Assembly: GCA_007922305.1 (NCBI GenBank)
Contig: ML677385.1
Coordinates: 3,001,235 to 3,065,234 of the forward strand
Reading direction: 5' to 3'
Length of the DNA: 64,000 nucleotides
From: Dermatemys mawii
Taxonomy: Eukaryota > Chordata > Testudines > Dermatemydidae
Shown here piece after piece: positions 10,401-23,891 of this stretch. The notes beneath the pieces were generated by a model. It saw nothing but the letters and a program-made list of their open reading frames with translations. It made no database searches and was not told where the DNA came from. The stretch's first letter is position 1. Each line of letters begins with the position of its first letter. The translations under genes and the position numbers were made by a program.

Positions 10401-13400
10401 TTATTTTGATTCGGTGGGTGGAGAGGATTCTCTTTGAAATGTGGCAGTTGCTGCTTATATGTTTATTTAAACCAGATATATGTTGTTGTGCATGTTATCG
10501 TATCATTCTGGGTGATTCAGTTTCTGCTTTGTTATTGCCTCTGCAACATCACTGAATGGTAGTTCTACTCTTAGCATTGTTGCTTATATGCTGTGATTCA
10601 CAAGAGTGCTGTTCTCCTGGTGTTCTTCCACCATCAAATCTAAAAATAGCCCTCTGTAAAGACATAAAGACTTAGCCAGTCAGACAGACAGTGGGAGTTT
10701 GTTTCTAAAAAAAATCTCCCATTTTGAACCTGTACAGTGTTGCTACCCCAAATCACCATGGACCCAGTTGATCTGACTTTCATGTCTGACTACCTAATAC
10801 TGCCTGTGCAAGTATGATCCAGGGTGTCCAAAAACTGGGAAGCCTACCTGAGATATCTTTCAAAATCACATTAAAAATCTTTTTTGAAAATGTTTTGTCT
10901 TGATTCAGTTGTGAATAAGCAATAGGTTGTACTTGTATTTGCAAGTGGTAAGATGTAGTGAATTCTGCTACTGCACTGCATAGCTATGAAAATAGGTACA
11001 GGTAATAATACTGTGCACCCATATTATGGCTGGCAGCAGCCTCACATAGAGTCTCTTTTTGCACAGAATACTCCCACTAGGATAACTAAGATGCATGTTT
11101 ACCAATGCAGGCTGCAGTGATGTACACACAGATGTGTGGTCCACATCCTGTGGTTTCTGGATTTTGGTGAAAAATACCATTCTTTGGCTCCTGGCACCAT
11201 GGGCTTGCAGAGCCTTGTCTATGGGTTTTGGCTGGGGAACCAGAACTGGGATACAAAACTTCCCCCTCATGCTCGCTCTCTGCTCCTGACTTCAATGCAG
11301 ATTAAGGTCACGCACATCTCCCAGGAGAGCTCAGCACATTACAGGGCTGAATACTTGTCATCTGGTCATATTATGCAGTTACATCGACCACTGTCCATTT
11401 ATCCAAGTCAATGGGAGTTCTACTCCTTTGTTCCAGGACTAAATTTAGCCCCTCCTCAATTTTCAGAGTATCCTTTCTCTTTATTCCAAAGCATCAGTTC
11501 GCAAAACATCATTTCCTTTTCACACTGGCCCAGTTTCATTAGTTCCCTTAGTGTTCACATTCCTTCCTGATCTCTCACGCCTGAAAAAAACCTCTTTCTC
11601 TCTCTTTCTCTCCAATTCCTTTAAAATAATGAAACTTTACAAAAAAAAGTGATTAAAAACTAACTAGTCGTCCACATAAACCTGATTCCATAGGGCTACA
11701 TAGTTTTTGGAACTTTATAATAATTGGTTTCTAGTAATAGGGAATTTGGGGGCAGATCCTCAGGTGGTGTCAACTATCATAGCTCTGTCCATGAAGTCAG
11801 TGGAACTATAGCAATTTATACCAGCTGACTTTGTTTTTGTTTTTGTTTTTTTTCCCCTGCTGCTCTCCATTTCTATATTGACTAAATTCTTGCCAGATAG
11901 TAGCGCAGTTCTCAATGTTGAGAGCTAAACAAGATCTCCATCTCTTTCTTTACACATTTATTTGTAATTTCAAGCAGAAGCTATTTTTTAATGATGCAAA
12001 CTTGGTGATGAGCTGCCAATATTTTGACAAGCAGCTCCTACAAAAGATATCCCCTTTAGACTGTGATAGACTCTGCTAAGTACCATGAATGGATGTGTTT
12101 GCACAAAAAGAGGGATGAGGGACTTCATTTATTTTCCTCCATTTAAAAAACACTTTCTCTTAATTATAACTAAGGCAGGAAGCCATGCACATGGCAAACA
12201 ATCTTGCTGTACACTAAATGTATTTTCTGGAAATGTTTCTACTCTGTTTCTGTAACATTACTGACCATATGGATTGTACAGAATGATGCTAATGTATTTA
12301 AGTGGTGGATTGAAGTTGGGGGAGACCGAAGACATTTTTAGGGGAGATGAGCTGAGGAAAAGTTTTTGAAAATGGCCATTATTTGGTGAAATCTGGTGCA
12401 TTCCAAAGACAAAACAATTGCTTTTTTGAAATATTTTAAGAGCCCCAGAAATAGATCATCCCTGGCAGATATGAGTTATCAATTTTCAGAGAAGCTGTGG
12501 TTTCATCACAGGCAAAGAAATCTACTAACCTTTCCTACAGTATGGTGGTAGAATTTTAACAAAGGGCTCTCAGGAGCCACCTCCAGCCCATCATTATGTA
12601 TGCTGTGTTTCTAAGTGAAAACACCAGATATGATCTCAGAGGAGGGGGAAAAAAGATTGTTTCATGTCACTGTCTTGGGGAAATCCATGTGCTCATTGCC
12701 AAATGGAAGCTGCAATTACACCACTACGTAACTACTTTACTTCTTTAACATAACAGTAGGAGAAAAAAAGATAAAGTTCCCTTTCCCCTTCTCTGGCAAG
12801 ACATTAACTATGCTATATTAAATCCATTCTTAAGGCCTGTCTTAATCATCCTATATGTATTATTTTTCTTAGAATGACAAGCATTATTGACTGCCCTTAA
12901 ACTCCTAAGTTAGTAGCTTGATACAGTTCTATAAGCCAGGTATCACATTATAAAATAACTACCTGGAACCTTTTTAAATCTCACTGAGAGAACTGTGATG
13001 AATATCCATAAATCACAACCATTAATATATATGATCTTCAGCCAGTGTGGCCTTAGATAATGTTTAGTTCAAGACTACAGACAAACTACCTCTTTATCTT
13101 TTTGAAATTTCAAAATACAATGTAACCAGGTCTTCTGTATTATGTAATATCCTGCACTGAAGCTCCTGGGTAGTGTTTGACATTGAAACATTGTTAGTGG
13201 AGCTGTAAGAGCCTATGAAAATTAAAAATACCTAAGGCGTGATCCAGCTCCCATTGAAATAAATAGAAAGATTCCAATTGTTTCAACAGGCATTGAATCA
13301 GGCCCCTAGAGAGAAAGTTCATCTATAAATGTAGAGCCTGCAAAGCTCCTCTCAACCTATGTAGGTTGAGGCAGGCATGGAAGACTATGAATAAATTGGA

Positions 13401-13700
13401 AATGCGGAGTAATGTATGACATCAGGCAATATTTACCATAGCAGGACCCAAAACAAAAGGATTTCCACCCTTGTATTTTATTGTAATTTAAATAAACTGC
13501 TACAATAGAAAAAGTTGACAGCATCACAGCAATTGATTTTATTAACAATTTTTTGGGACGGGGCAATTGTACATTTTCAGTGGTCAGCCAGTACTTCAAG
13601 GAAACATTGCTCAACTTTGTGGAAGAGATACAGATGGACAGTTAGATCTGAACGATTTCTCTCTCATTTTGTCACACTGTTTCTCAGGATGTTTGACTAG
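7421..13700. other. Mostly unique non-coding sequence with minor repeats
   Basis: I see no convincing exon here. Minor elements are a MIR-like fragment about 8755-8830 ('ctcttatatagcactttt'), a (GTT)n microsatellite at 9006-9028, and a short old repeat about 9245-9320 ('cctgaagaacttgcactcta') of a type dispersed in amniote genomes. The 'cagtcaatgg'-type motifs around 8640-8700, 11750-11830 and 13235-13310 are also remnants of old interspersed repeats. Confidence 0.4.
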
Positions 13701-13714
13701 TGTTGTTGTACACC

Positions 13715-13840
13715 TGATCTACACCTAAAACATAGGTTGACCTAGCTACTTTGCTCAGGGCTTTGAAAAATTTCATACCCTGTGCAATGTAGTTAGGTCG
13801 ACAGAAGAATTCTTCCATCCACCTGTGTGTTAGGCCAGCC
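13715..13840. mobile_element. MITE fragment of the 'tctacac' class
   Basis: It contains 'gatctacacctaaaacatag', 'ggttgacctagctac' and an inverted echo, 'gtagttaggtcgaca'. This is the layout of turtle Harbinger-type MITEs. The second end is not clear. Confidence 0.4.
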
Positions 13841-14206
13841 CTGCCTCCTCACTAAGAGAGAAGGGCTTAAAAGCTAGATGCTAAGCAAGGAAGAGGCAGA
13901 AAATTGGGAAGTTTGAGAGGGATTTTGTAGGAGGGAGATGAGAGAGAATAAAATCACTGTGGTTTGGAAAGGCTATATACTGTTCCTGGCTCCTCCACCC
14001 ATGCCTGTGTCTAGACAGAGAACCTGACCAGGGATGCCTCTAGCTAGATCCTGGTGTAAATTTTCAGAAATTGTGGCCTGCATATCCGCATCATAGAAAG
14101 CCAGGCTCGGGAGACCATTCAGTGTAAGAGTGCCTACTGGTAGAATCTCTAAGAAAGCAGGTAAGAGAGCTACAGAAGGAAGTGGCTAGGCTGAGGCGCA
14201 TCTGTG

Positions 14207-15300
14207 TGTGATGGGTCCCCCCCCAGGGTGCCACTTGGAAGTGGGGTACCACTGAGCCCACCTGACCCACTAGCCTGGACTCCTTTTTATACTGTGGTAC
14301 TGTGCTAAGCTGCCAAGCTCGCTCTTTCACCAGCATACACATAGATAGTAGAACACCCGAACTGCTGCTTCACATACAAATGCTGAGCCATGCCATGCAT
14401 CCTCTTCCCAATTGCCAAGCTATGCACCCTTCTCTGGAGTGTAAACACAAAATTAGACCATCTTGCACTGCACAGGGAACTGTACCGCATAAGCTCATAA
14501 AATTCACCCCCTCCCTCAATGTGGAGAAAGAGATGCAACAGCTTTCTTCCCCGGGTTATAATTTCCTCACACAGTGGTTTTAGACAAAACAAAACAAGTT
14601 TATGAACTACAAAAGAGAGATTTTAAGTGATAGCAAACAGATCAAAGCAGATTACCTTAGTACATAAACAAAACTGCAAACTGATCTTAAAACAGTAAAT
14701 ACGTAGGATATGAATTAGCAAATTCTCACCCTGAGTGATAAACAGACTGGCAGACTCTTAAGGCACACGTTGCCTTGGCTTTCTCAGGTTTCCATACACA
14801 GGCTAAAAATCCCTCTAGCCTGGGACCATCACTTCCCAAAGTTCAGTCCTTGCCCTTCAGATGTTTCCAGATGTGTTGCAGGGAGAGTGGGTTACCATCA
14901 TGATGTCATTTTGCCCCTTTCATATCTTCTTCTCACTTGCTGGAAAGCTCTTTTGCTGTGGCCTGGGTTAAACAGTTCCCATTGTTTTAGTGCTATCTCT
15001 GAGAGGTTTCTGTTGTACACAGTTCCTGGAGTAATTCTTGTGCTTGTGTGCATTTCCTCAATAAACCATTAACATTGGTTGGCCCTTTTACCATTGTATC
15101 TGAAAGGCTGCTTGTAGGTGTTTTCAACCTCACAACATGTTTCAGTAACACAGACATAGCCAAACTTCATAACTTCCCATATGACAATAGCACACACAAT
15201 CCAACAAGATAGTACTGTCTAGCAGATCAAGACTTTTAGAATTATACCTCACAAGACATGCTTTGTAAAAAAAACATATTCTAACTACATCACAGCAGTG
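14207..15300 (+). mobile_element. LTR-like repeat, copy A
   Basis: It begins TGTGATGGGTCC and shares an ordered series of diverged blocks with 61898-63420, including 'agattttaagtgata', 'aagtttatgaactacaaaa' (copy B: 'agatttattaactacagaaa'), the late 'cataacttc' block, and 'catgctttgta' near the end. No ORFs or flanking internal retroelement sequence were seen. The TG start and roughly 1.1-kb length suggest a solo LTR, but its class is not established. Confidence 0.5.
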
Positions 15301-18300
15301 AATATGCTTAGAATGCACTGATAAAAACAGTCGTGGCTGGCCCTTGTTTCGGGGAGCAAAAGGCAGGGAAGTCTCCTTGCTGCTGCCTACCTTCCCTTAT
15401 AAACCCACAAAAACATTTATTCAATATATCTCCAAATCTATTTTATTAAGTATATCAAAGAACTTGATTCTACACTTCTTGCAAAGGGAAAACTTTGCAC
15501 ATTCAAATCAAACTTTGCACATTAGTGGTGGGTAGTTGGTTTCAGGGGAAGAGACACCTGGCCAGGGTGCAGAGAAGGTCCAGAATGATCATGGTTAATG
15601 TAAATAGTCAGACAAAATCCTTAACTTGTTCACATAGCATTTCAATGTACAAAATGCTAAGTATATGTATGTTTGTATATCTGGAATTGTACACTTAAGT
15701 TCATCATTTTTTTTTAAAAAAAGGGGAAAATCATATTCTAGTGTGGTTCTGTGTGCTCAACATGGGACACCTTGAAGGCACCTAATTTTTTAGATCAGCA
15801 TCCAAAATCACTAGTCATTTTTGAAAACATTCTAACATGTAATTTCATTACTTCTAGCCAAATTTCTTTTACCACATTAAAGACACTTGGCTTTATTGAG
15901 AACTATATTCATTGCAAGCTTGAAATTTTATAAACAAAGTCAAAAAAGCATTTGAAAAAGTGTTAGTGTAAAAAAACATTTTATACCTCAAAAGTGGAAG
16001 GGAGTGGGGAGAGGGAAATGAAACAACCATTTTTTACCTGAGAAATAGAATGAGAAAGTTCAACTCGAAAGGTGCTGATTTTCCAGGCAGGTATAAATGT
16101 CTGAAAACATACTTTTATAGCAAATGTCCCTACTCATCTGCTACTGCAGGGTAATCAGCATAGCACTAACACAATAAAGAAAACTAGCACAAATTATTAT
16201 ATATACTATTATTATTATTTATTTTTATTATATAAACTATTTAGAAGATTGAGTAGTTTCAAGTAGATTTGGATTTAAGGGATTGACACTTTATATACAA
16301 TTATTTGCCATTTTCAGTATCTTTCTTGGATCATTTTCAGATCAATACCCATAAGCTGTTTTGGAAAGGCTTCAAATTCTTTGGAGGTTGAGTTTAACAA
16401 CCTAATGTTAGTGTGTCAGCATTCAAAAATTTACTGTGTCTGATACTTGTTGCCAGATTATCCACTCATTTCTATAATCCGTTTTACACCAGTGTAACAA
16501 CATTAACTTTGATGGAGTTATTCCAGATGTACATATGTCAGTGAGACCACAGTCAAGCCTTCAATATCAAATACAGTTCCTCTGACTGTCCCTCAGCTGA
16601 TATATTACATAGCTGTTGTGGAAAGGGTCACGCTGTGTTCAATACCTGATTCAGAAAGCCTCAACCCCCTTGTTCTAACAATAGTTGGCTTAGCCCCAGG
16701 GGGTGGATGCTCCCTGTGAATGAGAGAGCAGAGGAGGAGTGAGGAAAAGTGATGAGACTGGGGGTGGTGGATAGCTGGCTCCAGGCTGGGAAGCATGTGT
16801 TCTGGGGATTCCTACCGGTTTCAGGCCTGTTTCCACACATCCAGGTCCATAGTGCCTGCTCCAGCTCATCTGATTCTTACTATCACATCTGCACCTCACC
16901 TCATCCCCTCACCAGTCTGTTCCCTTGGCTGTCAGGTGTGTGTGAGTTTATGCAGAGGTCATGTCCCCACAATGGAAATATTGTGGCACTAATTCCCCTT
17001 GCCTTCCCAGTTCTGTCAGCCCTGCTTGGCCCCATTCAATCTAGAGTCCTAACTATGCTCAAGTGCAACTGAGGGAGGCTTGTGAGTCAAACATGTCTTG
17101 GAAAAATACCAGAAAATTGTCCCCCTGTGACTTTTTAACTAACTACATGGGAAGCCAGACTGAGACAATTTCAGTTTATAGGTTATGTTGGAGTCGGACT
17201 CAAGCTTAATTAAACAAAGTGAGCTGGGTGCTCACTAGAGTTGGAAAGGTGGGTTTCCAGTGGGGAAATGGTTCACATTTCATAAGAATATTCTCCTATT
17301 CAGTCAGACTAACAACAAATACTAGGATCAATGAAAGACAACATTTCCTCTCCTGCAGGCCTTCAAATGCCTGTCTGGACTTCCTTAGATGGCTGATACA
17401 TCAAAGTTGCTGAAATCCATTTATGTCAAATGTCTTTTGCTCAGACAGTGGAAAGGCCCAGAAGTATCTTATTTGAAAGATTGCCATATATATATGGTTG
17501 AGATTGAAAGGCTCATTTGCAAGTATGAGGATAAAATGAATAAATACCAGGACATTTGCTCCTAATTTCCTTCCAGAGGTAATGGTCAGCACTTGATAGA
17601 ACTGTCTCCTGTGAGAAGCAACAAGATGTTAAGTGTCACTAACATGTCAGAGTGTAGATAGAATTTATATAATTGCCATCTTTTCTTTTTCCTGCAACGC
17701 AATCATATTTTCTTTTCTTCTTCTGCTTTTTCTATGTCTGTCTAACCATAAGATACTGTATGAATATGTTGGACTTTCAGATTTTAAGTCTGATCCTCCA
17801 GTTGTTACACATGCAAAATTCCATTGACTTTAATGGAAGTGATGAGCACATAAGCACTGCAAAGTAGCACTGATTGTATTTAAAAAGAATAGAAATTTTC
17901 ATAATTACGACACTGTTGTTTCAGACTAGAGCCGGGCCAGGCAGGCTTCGGATCTTCTTTTTAATGATCCAGTCTGAATGAACTCTTGTAACTGAGGAAA
18001 CAATGTCTTGCTCTATTTTTGCAGTTAAACTCTGGAATAAGTTTAGTTATATCACTTGTTTGAATGAATATTGTTTTTATTTTGGACACAACTTTATAAG
18101 CCATCATATACCATGAAGACAGATTTAAAGAAACAAATTGAAGTTGATGCGTGTGTAAAGAAACTGCTTTTCTTAATACTGTACTAAGGCATATGCTGAA
18201 GCTGGCATGGAAATAGGGGAAAAGGGGTGAGCTGATGTGCTGCACCTTTGGGATTAGAAGGACGTAGGGCAGCTTTAAACCACATTTGCCTTGTTCTAGT

Positions 18301-19756
18301 TCTGAGCATTTTGGGCTTGAAATGGCCCTTGATGTCATCTAAGGAACTGTGGGGGCTGCTCTGTGTTACAGCCGCCCTGTACAGGTCCATGGCAGCACAC
18401 GGGGCTGGACAGTCTCACTCAAGGGTTTTATGATATACCAGGAGGATGAGACAGAATAGCCCATCGGATTAGTCTGATCAAAAGACCAATTAGCGAGACA
18501 CACGGAAGGGGAAATGATGTCCAGAGGCATCCCAAAAGTTATTTTTAAAAATATGAAATATACCTAGACTACTTATGGTCAGAATCTGTGCCTGCTGGAA
18601 TAAATGTAAAATAGAAAATTGCTTGTGAGGCCAGCAGTAGTACAGCACAGGAGTCAGGTATCTAAGTGGCACATCCAACAACTCAAGAACACAAATATTC
18701 ATAAGTGTTTTGCAAATCTTTTTTAAAAGTGAGACAAATCGGTTTTTGTGTTCTGAATGCCACAAGTACCTAAGCTAGGAGGGGAGTATTCAGAATACAA
18801 TTCATATTTATTTTTCATTTCAGATCTCCCAAAGGCATTCTGGTTGGTTCTTCTTCTATTGTGATGCTCCAGCATGCACCATAACGAACATTTTTCAATT
18901 TTAATTTTTTGATGTTAAAATGTTGTGAATGTTAGTGCCTAATATTAGCTTCCTAAATTTGTATTTAGGACCCTAAATAAGTGGCCTGATATTCAGAGGT
19001 ACAGAGTGCAAGCAATTCCCAATGAAGTCTATGAGAGCTGCAAGTTCTTAGCATCTTTGAAAACCAACATGTATTGCTACCTAAATATAAACTTCAAAGA
19101 ATAACTTTAGGCATCAGTGTTTAAAAATTTTGTCCTTTCTTTTTTTTAAACTTCTTAAGTACTTTAGAGCCACATATTGGAATATAAATCTGGCCTATGT
19201 GTGTGTTATATCATATGGTATGTTCTTATTTTAAAAATATAACACCCTTTTAAATATAAAATAATAATACAAATGTTGTCAACCCAAGACATACATTTGT
19301 TTAAAAATGAAATACTACAGGCTTGATCCTGCTCACCACATGCAGAACTGCCATGGAATTTAGTGGTGCATGGATCACAGGAAGGTGTAATGTACATGGA
19401 TCTTCAATCCTACACTTGAATGGCTTTGTTCTTGTGGACTTGACTTAGATACAAAATTGTACTTTTATTATTGATATTTTTATTTCAGTGGCACCTATAG
19501 TTTCCTGTATTACTAAGCATATATTAAGGAGTCCTCATGATGTCATCTCCACATTTCCTTAAATGCTCCCCCTCCCTTTGTTTATAATCCTGTTTTCAAA
19601 CAGGCCAGTGTGTATGTGCTTTTTAAGGGCTTCATCTAAAAGCCATTGAAGACACTGTAGAGAGAGTCCTTGACTTCCATGGGTTTTGGATCAGGTCCTA
19701 AATGCAACATGCCAGAATTCAAATGTTGGTCATTACATAGAGACAATGCCCACAAT
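15301..19756. other. Non-coding stretch, no recognised gene
   Basis: The sequence is AT-rich and otherwise unremarkable. An (ATT)-rich patch lies at 16195-16235. Short open frames such as those at 16605-17072 and 17961-18338 show no domain, no splice context and no family resemblance. Confidence 0.4.
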
Positions 19757-19945
19757 GTGGGAGAGACAAGGTGGATGAGGTAGTATCTTTTGTTGGACCA
19801 ACTTCTGTTGGTGGAAGAGAGAAGCTTGGCACAGAGCTCTTCAGGTCTGGGTCCTTTCCCAGATCTGAAGAACTCTGCAAGCAGGAAAGCGACTCTCTCT
19901 TTCACTAGGTTGGTCCAATAAAAGATCAATTACCTCACCCTTCCC
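19757..19945. mobile_element. Inverted pair of Penelope-like terminal ends (second PLE family)
   Basis: The left arm (about 19758-19845: 'gatgaggtagtatcttttgt', 'ttggaccaacttctgttgg', 'cagagctcttcaggtctggg') is inverted in the right arm (about 19857-19945: 'cccagatctgaagaactctg', 'taggttggtccaataaaaga', 'attacctcaccc'), with only about 10 bases between. The right arm has a hammerhead-like order CTGAAGA, hairpin, GAAAGC. A related single end lies at 26180-26290. Confidence 0.7.
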
Positions 19946-20389
19946 TTGTAGCCAACAGATTTAGAACACTGCAAGCAGAACGTGGGACACAATCAAAGGA
20001 AAATAGCTAGTCACTTTGATTGATGTGGGCTATAGATATATAGTAAAATACAGCATTTTATTTTCAACTTGGTTATTAGAGAGGGAGGGGAAAAAAACCC
20101 TCACAATAAAACATGAGGGGACACCAGGTTTGTGTCGGTGCCTGAAGTAAATCTAAAACAATGCCTTTCTTAAGAAGGAATAGCAGAGACAGTGGTTCAT
20201 TTGGGTCAGGGCTGAGTCCCACCACCTCTAGGCTTGGGCGTTCATAGTCTACTCTCAGCACCTCTGGGTTTGCCCTGTCAGTTATGAAAGAAAAAAAAAT
20301 TGCTTGAGCCCTAGTGCACCTCTTTCCTTACAAATTAAACACTGCAGCGAGGTGCACCTGCTACTGGGCCCATGCCTGGGGCCCGCACA

Positions 20390-21950
20390 CCCTGCGGCGG
20401 AGCTGAATGAATGAGCCCTCGTAAAATGAAAAGGGTAAATAAATCACCCTTATTCCGCCCCACGGGCGGGGACTTCCATGCACACTGCCGCAAACCCACC
20501 CAGCTACGAGTTTCCCAGCCAGCCAGCGGGTCTGCGGCCGTGTCCCACCACCCTCCCCGGGGGAGGGAGGCTGACGCTGGGGTAAAGCAGCCGGACTCCG
20601 CAGCTCTCCAGCTCCAGGCAGACGCGTGAGGCCGAAGGCGGGGCGGGCAGGCTGCGGGAGGGGGCGTGAGACGGGGAGGGGGCGCGGCGGGTTCTCCGCG
20701 CCCCGGGTGGGCGAGGGAGGCCACGGCTGAGCGGGAGCAGCAGCAGCAGAGCTGCCTTGTGCCCGGAGACGGAGCCCGGCCGGGGCGGGCTGGGCCAGGG
20801 CCGGGGGGCGAGAGCTAGAGCCCCGGTCCCCCACCCCCAGCCCAGCTCTCCTGCCCCCAGCGGCCCGGGAGGAACTAAACCCTCGTTGCACAGGAAGTAG
20901 CGGCTGCTGGGAGAGGAGCAGCGGAGACGGCAGCATCTGCCGCACTCAATGAAAGAGACTCGCAGGGACCCAGCGAGCCGCCGCCGCGATCCTACCCCCG
21001 CTCCGCCGCCCGGGGAGCCGCGGCGGTGCCAGCGCCCAGGGCGGGCTCTGAGCCGGGCAGTCGCTGCTGCTGGAGGTGGCGGCGGTGGCCAAGGAGCTGG
21101 AGCCGAGCCGGGCAGGAGCAGCCGCAGCTAATCCGGAGGAGGCGGCGGCGGCAGGTTTGTGCTGCTCTGGCTGCGGGGAGAGAGGGGGGGTCCGGGACAT
21201 CGCTGCTGTCTGGGCGGCGCACACAGCTCTGGCCTTGGCTGGGGCTGCCCCGTGTTGTTCGGTGTGTGCGCGTCGGCCGAGCGCAGCCCTTCCCCGGGGA
21301 GCGCCTCCTCCGGCCCCTCTCCCTTCCCCAGCCCCCCGCCCCAGCGCCCCCTTGCACCCCCCCTCCCCCAGCCGCCTTCTCCTTGGCGCGCCCCCTCAGC
21401 GCCTCCTGCCCTCTCCCTGCGGCCCCGCTCAGCGGGCGGCTTTCGCCGCAGCATCCTCCCTCCTATCGCTCCCCCCATCGCGCGGGGACGGCTGCTCCCG
21501 GGCCCCGGCGGGTGCTGCTGGGGACGGGTGGGAATTTTCACGTCCCCCTGCTCTCCCCGGCCCGTGTGTGCCCGGGATGCACATGGCGCGGGGCTGGCGC
21601 CGAGCGACGGCTGCAGCAGCAGCAGCTCCTGCCTCTCGCAGCGATCCCGGAGCAGCCGCTCTCCTTGCGCCCGCCTCCCTCCTCTCCCTCTTCCCGGCGC
21701 TGCAGGGAGAGGTGGGGCTGCCCCGGGGCGGGCGGCTGCGCCCAGCCTTAGACCCCGCCACCGGCCGCTTCCCCCCAGCGGAATTCGCCGGCGGTGGGTC
21801 GAGGCTCAGCCCCTGCCCCGCAGCCTGTGGTGTGTGTAGAAGGTCCGCGCTGTAGCAGGAGAGCGGGGGCCGCGAGCAGCCCCGAGAGCCTCGTCTCTCT
21901 TCGGCTCTTCCGTTTTCAGTCCGTGTCGGTGTGGTTGGGGAAGGCCCAGG
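20390..21950 (+). promoter_or_regulatory. CpG island, probable promoter and first exon of a host gene
   Basis: About 1.5 kb is strongly GC-rich with dense CpG, in sharp contrast to AT-rich flanks. GC-box-like 'ggggcgggc' strings are frequent, for example near 20640 and 20785, and there are short CAG runs. A possible first-exon donor on the + strand is CAG|GTTTGT at about 21153/21154. The ATG at 20949 opens only a 60-codon frame ending at 21131, upstream of that donor, which fits a 5' untranslated exon with an upstream ORF. Many long open frames on both strands here are products of GC bias. The + direction is inferred only from the candidate exon at 28613. Confidence 0.7.
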
Positions 21951-22884
21951 GTGACCAGATAGCAGGGTGGGGGGTGGGGTAAGACAGGTCTAGATAAGAC
22001 AAAGCCCCGAATATCAGGATTGTCCCTATAGAACGGGGACGCCTGGCCCCTTGATTTCACTTGGGATTTTGCTAAGGGTGTGTGTGCACAGGCAGAATCC
22101 CTGCATTAGAACGGCTGTGCTCTGGGGTGTTGCTTTTGTTTGTGTTTTTATAGGTGTCTGAAAAGCCATGTGTGTCGGACCCATGGAAGCAAATAGCAGA
22201 GGAGAGGCAGGGAGTGGAAGGGAGGGTATATAGGCCCTGAGTATGGCAAGCTAAACTAAGTATCTGAAGTGTCCATCTATATCAGGTGGTCAAATTGTAG
22301 GTGGACATTTGGAAGTTGCTATAAAGAAGAAAATTATATAAATGCAAAATGCTACATTAATAGCATCTTATATCAAAGAATCTGAGCGCTTTGAATAAGA
22401 CGGCTCATTAGCCCTTGGCAGTAAATATTGTACAAAATAAAACTGAGACTCCTCCCACATTACTAGTGCAATAAATTGGGATATGAATTTTTTGTTTCTT
22501 AATATTAAAAGCAGAAAATGTCACTTGTCCTTTTCTCATTGAAATCTGCTCTTCCTCTGTTAAGATGAAAAAGCATGTGCAGAAAACGATGAAAGAATGG
22601 TTTAAAAATAAATAAGAAGCCTACTTCTGAACGGCTCAGCTGTACATGAACAGACAGCATGTATCTACAAAATGGAGAAGCGAAAACCCTGAGAATTTGA
22701 CAGCTTAAACCAAATATAATATTGCTATGCCATGGATTCTCTTAGGAGGATGGTGATGGGTTTAATAAAATGTTAATCTAATGTATAGGCACCCAGATCA
22801 ATAGTAATGATTCTTTCATAACTTTCAGTGTAACTTTTTCTTGTTACTCTGTTTATGTTGAAACTTTTGTCAGTGCATGTGTTA
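21951..22884. other. Non-coding stretch downstream of the CpG island
   Basis: Base composition returns to AT-rich. No exon, repeat end or other structure was recognised. Confidence 0.4.
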
Positions 22885-23176
22885 GGCCGGGTCTCTAGTA
22901 CAGACTTATGTCAGTATATCTACATTGCTCAGGGATATGAAAAGTTCACACCCCTGAGTAACGTAGTTATACTGACCTAATCCCTGTGCAGACAGCACTC
23001 TGTGGACAGGAGAGCTTCTCCTGCTAATATACCAACCACCTCTCGGGGAAGTAGATTAACTATGCCAACGGGAGAAGCTCCCGTCAGCATAATAGCATCT
23101 TCATAGACAGTGCTACAGTGGTGCAGTACACGATGTACAGCTGTCCTGCTGTAGTACTTTATGCCAAGACAAGCCC
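22885..23176. mobile_element. MITE, Harbinger-like ends
   Basis: The left end reads GGCCGGGTCTCTAGTACAG and the right end read inwards is GGGCTTGTCTTGGCATAAAG. The interior has a paired 'ggagaagctcccgtcagcat' region typical of these elements. TTA precedes the left end, but the right-hand target copy is unclear. There is no ORF. Confidence 0.55.
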
Positions 23177-23709
23177 TAGTCAAACTGGCCAATTTGACAC
23201 CTAATTTTTTCTTGAGTGCTACTCTTATTCTTGAAGCCACCATCTCTCCTTGGATCTTTTATGTTTCCTCTTTCTTTTCAGGGGAAGGGATGTAGTAGTA
23301 GGAGAAGGTGAGGAAGTGTTACAGTACTGTTGATAATTAGTCTCCCTTCCAACTGCTAATAAACTGCTCATGATTTGAGCAAACTATTCTATTTTCAACT
23401 CTAATGTAAACTTAACTGATCTTTCACCCATTTTTCCACTCTAGAGCTAACAGTTCAGGGTCCAGAATCACAAATGTTTGCCAACAGGTGAATTCCTGTT
23501 CTGAATCTGGATTCTTAGTAGTAAAGTGGTGAACATCTGGTATATCTTGACAGCATTTCTTTTAGTGTGAAGTGTTACATCTGGAATTTGTTTTTTAACA
23601 ATTTTTTGTGCTAGATTCTAATATGACTAACTGAGTAAACTTACAAGTAGATTTATAAGCTTTGATTCCACTTAAAATGGAGCAGATAAAAATTTAGTGC
23701 AGATTCTTG

Positions 23710-23891
23710 GGCTGTGTCTACACAGCAGAAACTGCTGATTGACACTAGGTGTTAAATGCAGTTGCCCCTTCTCAATTTATCAGGTGTCTGGCATGCTTTG
23801 CTGCACCTGTTCAACTCAGAATCCACATTAGTCAGACAAGTGCTTTTAACTGCAGATATGAGTAACTGTACTTTCTGTAGTACAGACAGTC
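23710..23891. mobile_element. Short MITE of the 'tgtctacac' class
   Basis: The left end is GGGCTGTGTCTACACAGC. The right end read inwards is GACTGTCTGTACTACAG. The length is about 180 bp, with no coding capacity. Confidence 0.5.

Noticed and set aside
20949..21855. Long overlapping open frames on both strands in the CpG island
   Set aside because: They overlap in many frames, are rich in Arg, Pro, Ala and Gly and start mostly at non-ATG codons. This is the expected product of GC-rich sequence lacking stop codons.
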